This document shows positions 1 to 5,150 of a DNA stretch of 6,691 bases, piece after piece. Each line of letters starts with the position of its first letter. Position 1 is the first letter of the stretch. A model generated the notes under the pieces. It was not told the origin of the DNA and made no database searches. It saw only the letters and a list, made by a program, of their open reading frames with translations. Origin of the DNA: Nitrospiria bacterium. Its GTDB lineage: Bacteria; Nitrospirota; CAKKRA01; 9FT-COMBO-42-15. Both the position numbers and the translations under genes were made by a program. The DNA is taken from assembly GCA_919903585.1 (NCBI GenBank), contig CAKKST010000316.1, forward strand, positions 1 through 6,691. Reading direction: 5' to 3'.

Positions 1-508
1 CAGGATTCTGGTGTTCATGGATGCAGCCGAGGGCATGGCCAAACTCATGGATGACTACCCTTGAATACTCGGCGTCTTCCGACTCTGGTGTCAGCCATCC
101 AAAGTTCATCGTCTGTTCATTTTTATTGATCCCCAGGGCATCCGTCCCAATGTAAGACCATGATCCACCAGCTTGAAATGCGATTCGGATGTCGGCGTTG
201 GAGGCGGAGACGAACTCGAATTTGATGTTAGAGTAATTACTCCATTGTTGTGCATATTCCTTTACCTTTGATTGGACTGAGGGTTGTCCATCAAGAAAAC
301 CAACCCGCAAAGTGCGACCATTTTCCCATCTCTTTCCAGTAATAAGGGCCATTCTTACCGGCGAGATCGGTTCAACCCCGAACCCTGCCCTAAACCGAAA
401 GACCGGCACATTAGCAGGGTTTTCTTTAACTGCCTTATTCGCTGCTTCAACAATCTTGGACGGTGGTAACTCTCTATCTACGCAGATTCTAATAATTTTG
501 TTATTCAT
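1..508 (-). CDS. Metzincin-type zinc metallopeptidase, 3' end beyond window
   Basis: This gene is open to the left edge; 169 codons are visible and no stop is seen. Residues 154-169 read HEFGHALGCIHEHQNP. This is the metzincin zinc site HExxHxxGxxH, with H154, H158 and H164 as ligands and E155 as the general base. Upstream blocks GGSWSYIGTDALG (114-126) and MNFGWLTPE (134-142) are typical, as I recall, of bacterial astacin/MMP-like ZnMc proteins. The Met-turn would lie beyond the edge. The ATG at 508 is set by a strong Shine-Dalgarno, TAGGAGGT at 515-522, with a 6-base spacer. The N-terminus (MNNKIIRICVDRELPP) shows no signal peptide or membrane segment, which is odd for a metzincin and suggests cytoplasmic action or non-Sec export. 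It is the last visible gene of a co-directional group, 45 bases after the preceding small gene. The family call is firm; the substrate is unknown. Confidence 0.9.
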   Translation of the reverse strand, partial: MNNKIIRICVDRELPPSKIVEAANKAVKENPANVPVFRFRAGFGVEPISPVRMALITGKRWENGRTLRVGFLDGQPSVQSKVKEYAQQWSNYSNIKFEFVSASNADIRIAFQAGGSWSYIGTDALGINKNEQTMNFGWLTPESEDAEYSRVVIHEFGHALGCIHEHQNP

Positions 509-514
509 CTTGAA

Positions 515-522
515 ACCTCCTA
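515..522 (-). promoter_or_regulatory. Strong ribosome binding site of the metallopeptidase gene
   Basis: The minus strand reads TAGGAGGT six bases before the ATG at 508. It fixes the start of the partial metallopeptidase gene. Confidence 0.85.
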
Positions 523-553
523 TGTTTTAGATTTTTATCCAATACATCCTGCC

Positions 554-793
554 TCACCTTTCAGCCACCTGCCTTTTCCTCTCATCCATCTCCTCAATAG
601 AGATAAGCCCCTTTTCGTTAAGTAGTTTGATGAGGGAATAGAGAAACGAGGCGGCCTCAAGGGTCTTCTTTGTGTTGTCGTTAATACAGGTGTGGGTGTA
701 AAAAGGATGACGGAGGAGGGGCTCTTTTGCAGATGCGCATTCTCTGTGGAGTTCTTCTTTGCCGCTTAAATTGATATCCTTGTTCTTTAACAT
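554..793 (-). CDS. Small hypothetical protein with SHOCT-like C-terminal helix pair (79 aa)
   Basis: I do not recognise a named family for the whole protein. The C-terminal part (about 49-79) contains LLNEKGLISIEEMDERK. This resembles the SHOCT-type pattern of a short helix, a KGxIxxEE turn and a second charged helix, often found at the ends of small bacterial proteins and involved in oligomerisation. The N-terminal half is polar and holds H16, C19, H29, H34 and C36, which could bind metal, but no known motif is complete. There is no signal peptide or membrane segment. The start is the ATG at 793, five bases after GAGGGGGG (799-806); a longer reading from a TTG at 808 begins upstream of that site and is unlikely. 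It lies between the Gly/Asn/His-repeat gene (63-base gap) and the metallopeptidase gene (45-base gap), probably in one transcript. Clear Shine-Dalgarno sites in this run of genes support it being real. Confidence 0.7.
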   Translation of the reverse strand: MLKNKDINLSGKEELHRECASAKEPLLRHPFYTHTCINDNTKKTLEAASFLYSLIKLLNEKGLISIEEMDERKRQVAER

Positions 794-798
794 TTCTG

Positions 799-806
799 CC
801 CCCCTC
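799..806 (-). promoter_or_regulatory. Ribosome binding site deciding the start of the 79-aa gene
   Basis: GAGGGGGG on the minus strand lies five bases before the ATG at 793. It overlaps the codons that an upstream TTG start at 808 would use, so the ATG is preferred. Confidence 0.7.
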
Positions 807-856
807 AAGATATCACCTACATTTAGAAAGCGTAAAGCTGCCTTTAAAGTAAAGAG

Positions 857-1267
857 TTACGTTTTAAAAGACTCAGAGGATGTATAATTTTGCAGTACTG
901 CGGTCACCCTGCCTATCTCGCACTTAATTAGACCGACATTAGTGGCAAACCAGTAGTAGTTTTTAATGCCAGAACTGTTAATCTCTTCGCTTATCTTGAA
1001 GCATTTATATTTTCCGGCAGGGATGATAATATCTTCTATTGCGAGGACCCTGAATGAGCTGACAATCCCGTCTGTTGTAGTTGTCCATGTATCTCCAATG
1101 GAAAAATACGGTTTCTCGCTTACAGAGGATGTCTTATAAGTAATAGCAGGATGATGGCCATTGCCATTATGGCCATTACCATTATGACCGTTGCCATTTC
1201 CATTTCCATTGCCGTTTATATTTGTCCATTTTTTTACGATTATATTATTTTTCTTTGTATTTTCCAT
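857..1267 (-). CDS. Hypothetical protein: Gly/Asn/His repeat N-terminus plus small conserved-looking domain (136 aa)
   Basis: Residues 1-17 are a polar, basic leader (MENTKKNNIIVKKW), not a signal peptide. Residues 18-39 are a low-complexity run of alternating Asn and Gly with five His, built from GN pairs and HNGNG pentads; the His could bind Ni or Zn, or the run may be a flexible linker. Residues 54-127 look like a compact beta-rich domain. PAGKYKCFKI (83-92) followed by NYYWFATNVGLIK (103-115) resembles a pattern I recall from small envelope-associated domains of the DUF3108 kind, but this link is tentative. The start is the ATG at 1267 behind GGGGGAGGGAG (1270-1280). A GTG at 1318 would add 17 residues read from inside a palindromic repeat and is rejected. 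The gene follows the stand-alone receiver gene and precedes the 79-aa gene. Function unknown. Confidence 0.75.
   Translation of the reverse strand: MENTKKNNIIVKKWTNINGNGNGNGNGHNGNGHNGNGHHPAITYKTSSVSEKPYFSIGDTWTTTTDGIVSSFRVLAIEDIIIPAGKYKCFKISEEINSSGIKNYYWFATNVGLIKCEIGRVTAVLQNYTSSESFKT
1151..1216 (-). repeat. In-gene tandem repeat encoding Asn-Gly / His-Asn-Gly-Asn-Gly units
   Basis: On the minus strand, codons for Asn and Gly alternate (6-bp unit AATGGN). They then form 15-bp units encoding HNGNG, two full copies followed by HH. Near-identical 15-mers on the plus strand (GGCCATTGCCATTAT and GGCCATTACCATTAT) point to expansion by slippage, so the length may vary between strains. Confidence 0.85.
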
Positions 1268-1269
1268 AA

Positions 1270-1280
1270 CTCCCTCCCCC
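1270..1280 (-). promoter_or_regulatory. Ribosome binding site deciding the start of the Gly/Asn/His-repeat gene
   Basis: The purine run GGGGGAGGGAG lies just before the ATG at 1267. It supports this start over an in-frame GTG at 1318 that has no comparable site. Confidence 0.7.
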
Positions 1281-1309
1281 TTAATTTGAAATACCTCAGA
1301 AATCATCCG

Positions 1310-1430
1310 CCTCCACACTGAGCCTCCCCTTCTTTACTCCTCCTACCTACCCTATCCCTTATTAGAAGGGGGTGAAGGGGGTTAGGATAAAGTAGCGGAG
1401 GAGACCATGGGAGAAGGCTCAGTTTGGAGG
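1310..1430. repeat. About 120-bp imperfect palindromic (MITE/REP-like) element between receiver and repeat-protein genes
   Basis: The outer arms at 1310-1324 (CCTCCACACTGAGCC) and 1416-1430 are inverted copies with one mismatch in 15. A further 7-bp arm, CTCCTCC, recurs symmetrically after a 12-base unpaired stretch on each side. The core around 1361-1385 (AGAAGGGGGTGAAGGGGG) resembles the right half of the palindrome at 5668-5711, so the two probably belong to one repeat family. The right arm encodes the last residues and stop of the receiver gene (ending at 1419). The left arm covers the rejected upstream start of the next gene. As RNA it could fold into a long hairpin between two genes of the presumed operon. 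No transposase is encoded. Confidence 0.7.
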
Positions 1431-1787
1431 CAAAGATGCAATTTGCCTAATAATAATAGTTCTTAATTCCTTTACATTAATAGGTTTTTCCATGTAGAAG
1501 GTATTTTCATCCATCTCATCAATAATCTCATCCTTTGGCTTTATAGTCATAAATATAATAGGAATATTGCAGCCCTTTTTTCTGATTATTCTTTTTGCCT
1601 CAATCCCATTTAAAACAGGCATCATAACATCCATAATTATAATTGACGGTCTATTTTTACCCACCATCTCCACCGCCTCTGAGCCGTCTGATGCAACTAA
1701 TACCTCAAAAGGTTCCTGCTCAAACCTATCTTTCAGCACATCACGTAAATCCTTCTCATCATCAACAATAAGAATCTTGGTATTCAT
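1419..1787 (-). CDS. Stand-alone receiver-domain response regulator (122 aa)
   Basis: The whole protein is one CheY-like receiver domain with no output domain. The acidic pair D9/D10 lies at the end of strand 1 (ILIVDDEKD), the phospho-acceptor is D53 (IIIMDVMMP), the switch threonine is T81 (IIFMTIKP), and the conserved lysine is K101 in MEKP. It is therefore expected to be phosphorylated and to act through protein contacts, as a phospho-relay intermediate, a phosphate sink or an allosteric partner. The start has an excellent Shine-Dalgarno, AGGAGGT at 1794-1800, seven bases from the ATG. A near-consensus sigma-54 promoter lies about 20 bases further upstream. The last codons (SLPPN, stop) are read from the arm of a palindromic repeat, so the native C-terminus may have been replaced. 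It is the first gene of the presumed sigma-54 operon. The most likely phospho-donor is the histidine kinase at 3524-5140 (inference). Confidence 0.93.
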   Translation of the reverse strand: MNTKILIVDDEKDLRDVLKDRFEQEPFEVLVASDGSEAVEMVGKNRPSIIIMDVMMPVLNGIEAKRIIRKKGCNIPIIFMTIKPKDEIIDEMDENTFYMEKPINVKELRTIIIRQIASLPPN

Positions 1788-1816
1788 GGTTGCACCTCCT
1801 AATATTTATATTATAA

Positions 1817-1832
1817 AGCAACAATCATGCCA
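1817..1832 (-). promoter_or_regulatory. Sigma-54 (RpoN) -24/-12 promoter of the receiver gene
   Basis: The minus strand reads CTGGCATGATTGTTGCT, against the consensus YTGGCACG-N4-TTGCW. The essential GG (complement of 1830-1831) and GC (complement of 1818-1819) are separated by exactly 10 bases. Only the C of TGGCAC differs. Transcription should start near 1806, giving a leader of about 18 bases that contains the Shine-Dalgarno at 1794-1800. An NtrC-family activator gene lies directly upstream, which raises the prior. A TATAAT next to it (minus strand, near 1811-1816) lacks a good -35. Confidence 0.75.
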
Positions 1833-1966
1833 GAGTAGCAATGTTTTTAATTTCTTGCGAGGGAGAAACTGAATTGTTCTGTAATATTAAATAGTTATCT
1901 CAGAATTTTACTTAAATAGTGTGCTGTTGAAGACTTGAATTTGATATGGCTAAAGACTTCTTCTGT

Positions 1967-2001
1967 TATCCTTTTAGATACGCCCGTTATCTTTTCGGAT
2001 A
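1967..2001. promoter_or_regulatory. Paired 14-bp dyads, candidate activator (UAS/enhancer) sites
   Basis: The plus strand has TATCCTTTTAGATA (1967-1980) and TATCTTTTCGGATA (1988-2001). Both fit TATC-N6-GATA, are preceded by GT, and start 21 bp apart, about two helical turns. The midpoint is roughly 180 bp upstream of the predicted sigma-54 start, within the usual enhancer range. The whole 35-bp block is also symmetrical, with TATCC at one end and GGATA at the other. The binder is inferred to be the NtrC-type protein encoded next door. Confidence 0.55.
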
Positions 2002-2016
2002 CATGAAAACAGTCAT

Positions 2017-2100
2017 AAGCCTTAAGTTGTAAGCCTCAAACCTTAGGCCTTTAGCCTTTAGCCTCTTGCCTTTTGCCTTTAGCCTCTTTGCCCTTTGGCC
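2017..2100. repeat. Degenerate 7-bp tandem repeat array (about 12 units)
   Basis: On the plus strand, units such as AAGCCTT, TAGCCTT, TAGCCTC and TTGCCTT follow one another in an unbroken 7-bp register from 2017 to about 2100. The last two units are shifted by one base. The consensus is roughly WWGCCTY. The array reaches the stop codon of the NtrC-type gene (2103-2105). It resembles short tandem heptamer repeats found between genes in some bacterial genomes. Confidence 0.75.
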
Positions 2101-2102
2101 TC

Positions 2103-3458
2103 TTACTTCAGATTAATGTCTAAGACCTTTATCAGTCTTGCAAGGTAGGTCCTTTGAAGGCCGAGCGTCTCTGCTGTCTTTGCCTGACTGCCATTGTTCT
2201 TCTTAAATACATCTGTAATCAGATTCCTTTTAAATTCCTTAACAGCGACATGGAAACCAGCATCAGGCATTCCAGTAGAAGATGAAGGGCATGTTAATAA
2301 GGGGAGATCCCTCGCCACTATCTCAGCGCCATTACATAATACCACTGCCCTCTCTAACACATTCTGAAGCTCCCTTACATTTCCCGGCCAGTGATAACGG
2401 ATAAGTATATTCATAGCCTCCTCAGACAGCTTTCTGACCTCTTTTTTCATCTCCTTGCTAAATCTATTCATAAAATATTCTGCCAGCACAGGAAGGTCAT
2501 CTATCCGCTCCCTTAAAGGAGGCATCTTTAGATTCACAACATTTAAACGATAAAAAAGGTCTTCCCTAAACTTGCCTTCAGAAATGGCCTTTTGAAGGTC
2601 CCTGTTTGTTGCGGCTATCACCCTAATATCTACCCTTATGAATTTTGTTCCACCAACCCTTTCAAATTCATGATCCTGCAGGACCCTTAATAATTTTGCC
2701 TGCAATGATGGTGTTATATCGCCTATCTCATCAAGAAAGAGCGTCCCTCCATCCGCAAGTTCAAGCTTGCCTTTTTTCTGGGCAATTGCGCCTGTAAAGG
2801 CGCCCTTCTCATGACCAAATAGTTCGCTCTCTAATAAACCCTCTGATAAGGCAACGCAGTTTATAGGGATAAAAGGCCCGTTTGCCCTTGAGCTCCACTG
2901 GTGTATTGCCCGTGCAATGACCTCCTTACCTGTACCGCTCTCGCCAGATAAGAGTACTGTCGCCTTGCTGTCTGCTACCCTCTTGGTCATCTCAATTATC
3001 TCTGTCATTTTAGTATCGCTTCCTGTTACGAATCTGTATCTCTCGCCAAGCTCTAAGGAAAGATACTCCCTATCCCTCTTTAGCCCCTCCCTTTCAAGGA
3101 CCTTATTAATCACCACCTCTATATGAGCCGGATCAAAGGGCTTAACAATAAAGTCATAGGCGCCCTCTTTCATTGCCTCCACTGCATTTTCAAGGGTGCC
3201 AAAGGCAGAGATAACGACTACTGTGGCATTCAATCCCTCCGTTTTTATAGTCTTTAATACCTCAAGTCCGCTCATCTTCGGCATTTGCAGATCTAAAAAG
3301 ACAATCGTAGGCTCCTCCCTTCTAATGGCATTCAGTGCATCAGCGCCATTACTTGCCTTTATGACAGAAAAACCCTTTGCACTCAGTCTGTCTGTAATAA
3401 GATCAAGAATATCCGGGTCATCGTCTACAACTAATATTTTTATGAGGGAATTATCCAT
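2103..3458 (-). CDS. NtrC-family sigma-54-dependent response regulator (451 aa)
   Basis: This regulator activates RNA polymerase holding sigma-54 when phosphorylated. The receiver domain (about 1-120) has the acidic pocket D12/D13, phospho-acceptor D56 (FLDLQMP), S84 and K106. The AAA+ domain (about 145-375) has the Walker A GESGTGKE (172-179), the sigma-54-contacting GAFTGA loop intact at 219-224, Walker B LFLDE with D243/E244, and HWPGNVREL at 356-364. The C-terminal Fis-type helix-turn-helix (about 405-451) contains NNGSQAKTAETLGLQRTYLARLIK-type sequence. Length and domain order are normal for the family and no key residue is missing. The start ATG at 3458 has AAGGGG six bases upstream. 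The gene lies 65 bases after a histidine kinase gene on the same strand, its probable partner. The likely target is the sigma-54 promoter at 1817-1832, through the dyads at 1967-2001 (inference). Confidence 0.97.
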   Translation of the reverse strand: MDNSLIKILVVDDDPDILDLITDRLSAKGFSVIKASNGADALNAIRREEPTIVFLDLQMPKMSGLEVLKTIKTEGLNATVVVISAFGTLENAVEAMKEGAYDFIVKPFDPAHIEVVINKVLEREGLKRDREYLSLELGERYRFVTGSDTKMTEIIEMTKRVADSKATVLLSGESGTGKEVIARAIHQWSSRANGPFIPINCVALSEGLLESELFGHEKGAFTGAIAQKKGKLELADGGTLFLDEIGDITPSLQAKLLRVLQDHEFERVGGTKFIRVDIRVIAATNRDLQKAISEGKFREDLFYRLNVVNLKMPPLRERIDDLPVLAEYFMNRFSKEMKKEVRKLSEEAMNILIRYHWPGNVRELQNVLERAVVLCNGAEIVARDLPLLTCPSSSTGMPDAGFHVAVKEFKRNLITDVFKKNNGSQAKTAETLGLQRTYLARLIKVLDINLK

Positions 3459-3481
3459 AAAAAACCCCTTTTAAAATTTCC

Positions 3482-3516
3482 AAGTTGCAATTTGCAATTT
3501 CAAATTTGCATTTGAG
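3482..3516. repeat. Short 7-bp tandem repeat between kinase and regulator genes
   Basis: The plus strand runs AAGTTGC, AATTTGC, AATTTCA, AATTTGC, ATTTGAG in one 7-bp register, filling half of the 65-base gap. TGCAATTTG and CAAATTTGCA also form an imperfect inverted repeat. The unit sequence differs from that of the array at 2017-2100 but the period is the same. No promoter is evident here. Confidence 0.6.
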
Positions 3517-3523
3517 CAATGCC

Positions 3524-5140
3524 TTATTTGTGAAGCGGGATGGTAAATGAAAAATCACTCCCCTCTCCCTCCTTGCTATTCACCCATATCTTTCCGCCGT
3601 GGAGTTCTACAAGGCTCTTTGTTATTGCAAGGCCAAGGCCTGTCCCTTTCATCTTTACATCTGAATCATTATGCACCTGATAGAATTTCTCAAATACATT
3701 TTCCTTGTCCTTCTCCGGGATTCCCATGCCATAGTCAATAACAGAGGCCTTTATAAAATCATCATTCTGGGCGCTTAATACTATTTCTATCCTGCCTCCT
3801 GTTTTTGAAAACTTTATAGCATTATCCAGAAGATTTGTAAATATCTGGCTTAGCTTGTCCCTGTCTGCCTTCACATTCAGGTCATTCCACTCACTGTCAG
3901 ATGCGGCAAATTCAATATCCTTTTCCTTAGCAACAGGCATAAGGTTTTCTTTTACATCTCTTATTATATCCCTTATTGGCACAGCCTGAAACCTCAGCTT
4001 AATTTTGCCGGATTCAATCCTTGAGATATCCAAAAGGTCATTTATTAATCTGATCAGCCTGTCAGTATTATTCCTTATTCTAAAAAGATACTGCTGCTGC
4101 TTATCATTAATCATACCGGTAATGCCGTCAAGCATATTGTCCACTGATCCTTTAATAGCGGCAAGCGGTGTTCGGAGTTCATGGGAGACATGGGAGACAA
4201 AATCTGACTTCATCCTGTCAAGCGCCTTTAGTCGTGAAAGCGCCTCAGCTAATTCCATGTTTGATTTATTCAGCTCCCCTGTCCTCTCCTCCACCTTCTT
4301 TTCAAGGCCAAGGTTGAGCAGTTCAAGCTCTTCATGCTTTGCCTCAAGCAGCCTCATTGACCTGTCAATCTCCTCGTTCTGCTCTGCGCTTATTAAGTGA
4401 TTGGTCTTTATTGTATGGCGAAGGTCAATAATTTTCCCGGCAAAATAGCCAATAAGCGGTATTGATAACATTAAGAATGTCCTTGCCATGGAATCAATCT
4501 GCTGAAATTGGGGGATATAATTATAAATAACTATATCAAAAAGGAGGCCGGCAGCTAATCCTGATTTCGCCATATAACCTGCTGACCTATTTGTCCAGCT
4601 TACTTCATAGATGCATGAATCTGCACCCTCTGCCTGGCACTGTCTCTCTTTTATCTGTGCTGCTGGCAGATCCCATGCCATAGGCGTAGAGGCATAAATA
4701 CCCTTTCTAAAATCGCACGCTTCCTTTGTCATACTATGACCATGGGTTACAATACTTTTGATCAGCGCCCTATTATTATCTAAGTGCAACAAATCTACTT
4801 TTGTAGCTCTGCTAAATCTATTTTGGATTTCTTTTAATAACCTATAAGCCATATATGGATTTGCCAGCCCTCTTACAAATACAAAGACCGCTCCGACATT
4901 CCCCCTCTCTCCAGAAGAGATGCCAATCTTAAAAGGGGCGTCCTTATCCCCTAAAATCTCAACAGCATATTCAAATTGTTTTGTATAAGCATCAAAAGAG
5001 AGCCAGTTATGATGGTCATTTAAATACTCCTCACCTAAACCCACCTTCTTTACATACTCCTCTACCCCCTCCCGTCCCTTTTCTTTTTCAATATATTTCA
5101 GCACAACACTTGTTAACCTGCAGCTTATATCCTTGTCCAT
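3524..5140 (-). CDS. Sensor histidine kinase with V4R-like N-terminal region and two membrane segments (538 aa)
   Basis: Residues 1-185 form a soluble sensory region. Its end (CDFRKG at 142-147, then ERQCQAEGADSCIYEVSW at 165-182) matches the pattern of V4R / heme-NO-binding-like small-molecule sensors, with C168 and C176 as candidate ligands; this assignment is tentative. Two hydrophobic segments (about 189-210 and 218-240) follow with a very short loop, then a coiled coil (about 250-310). The kinase core is complete: H-box SHELRTP with phospho-acceptor H320, N-box LLDNAIKF (D439, N440), G1 DYGMGIP (469-475), F-box FEKF (483-486) and G2 GTGLGL (499-504). It has no receiver domain of its own. 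The ATG at 5140 has GGAGAGG just upstream and lies 10 bases after the stop of the CCA-adding-enzyme gene, so both are probably co-transcribed. The following NtrC-type gene is its likely partner. Confidence 0.95.
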   Translation of the reverse strand: MDKDISCRLTSVVLKYIEKEKGREGVEEYVKKVGLGEEYLNDHHNWLSFDAYTKQFEYAVEILGDKDAPFKIGISSGERGNVGAVFVFVRGLANPYMAYRLLKEIQNRFSRATKVDLLHLDNNRALIKSIVTHGHSMTKEACDFRKGIYASTPMAWDLPAAQIKERQCQAEGADSCIYEVSWTNRSAGYMAKSGLAAGLLFDIVIYNYIPQFQQIDSMARTFLMLSIPLIGYFAGKIIDLRHTIKTNHLISAEQNEEIDRSMRLLEAKHEELELLNLGLEKKVEERTGELNKSNMELAEALSRLKALDRMKSDFVSHVSHELRTPLAAIKGSVDNMLDGITGMINDKQQQYLFRIRNNTDRLIRLINDLLDISRIESGKIKLRFQAVPIRDIIRDVKENLMPVAKEKDIEFAASDSEWNDLNVKADRDKLSQIFTNLLDNAIKFSKTGGRIEIVLSAQNDDFIKASVIDYGMGIPEKDKENVFEKFYQVHNDSDVKMKGTGLGLAITKSLVELHGGKIWVNSKEGEGSDFSFTIPLHK

Positions 5141-5150
5141 TGCCTCTCCG

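Larger units (their letters stand above)
1788..2102. other. 315-base gap: regulatory region of the receiver-led operon
   Basis: From right to left this gap holds a heptamer repeat array (2017-2100), a pair of 14-bp dyads (1967-2001), an AT-rich spacer of about 135 bases (1833-1966) and a sigma-54-type promoter (1817-1832) with the receiver gene's ribosome binding site (1794-1800). I see no coding sequence in it. I also see no convincing intrinsic terminator for the NtrC-type gene: no GC hairpin is followed by a T-run. The AT-rich spacer could act as a bendable linker for DNA looping, but I found no good IHF match. Confidence 0.6.

Noticed and set aside
284..530. Plus-strand open frames over the left end
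   Set aside because: They lie opposite the metallopeptidase gene, which has a diagnostic zinc motif and ribosome site; the plus-strand translations show no recognisable features.
794..808. TTG start giving an 84-residue version of the small SHOCT-like protein
   Set aside because: The Shine-Dalgarno GAGGGGGG overlaps these codons and points to the ATG at 793.
830..842. Possible sigma-54 promoter ahead of the 79-aa gene (AGGCAG...CGCTT, minus strand)
   Set aside because: The GG-to-GC spacing is 9 instead of 10 and the flanking bases do not match TGGCAC or TTGCW.
1268..1318. GTG start giving a 153-residue version of the Gly/Asn/His protein
   Set aside because: The extra 17 residues begin inside the palindromic element and lack a ribosome site, while the ATG at 1267 has a strong one.
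1811..1816. TATAAT on the minus strand as a sigma-70 -10 box for the receiver gene
   Set aside because: There is no recognisable -35 at the right distance, and transcription would begin almost at the ribosome site. The sigma-54 match overlapping this region is much better.
1833..1966. IHF site between the dyads and the promoter
   Set aside because: The best candidate (TATCAA near 1941-1946 on the minus strand) lacks the TTR half at the proper spacing.
2017..2100. CRISPR array
   Set aside because: Units are 7 bp with no spacers; it is a simple tandem repeat.
4005..4400. Serine-rich plus-strand open frame opposite the histidine kinase
   Set aside because: It is the antisense shadow of the coiled coil and H-box region; composition bias is explained by the opposite strand's codons.
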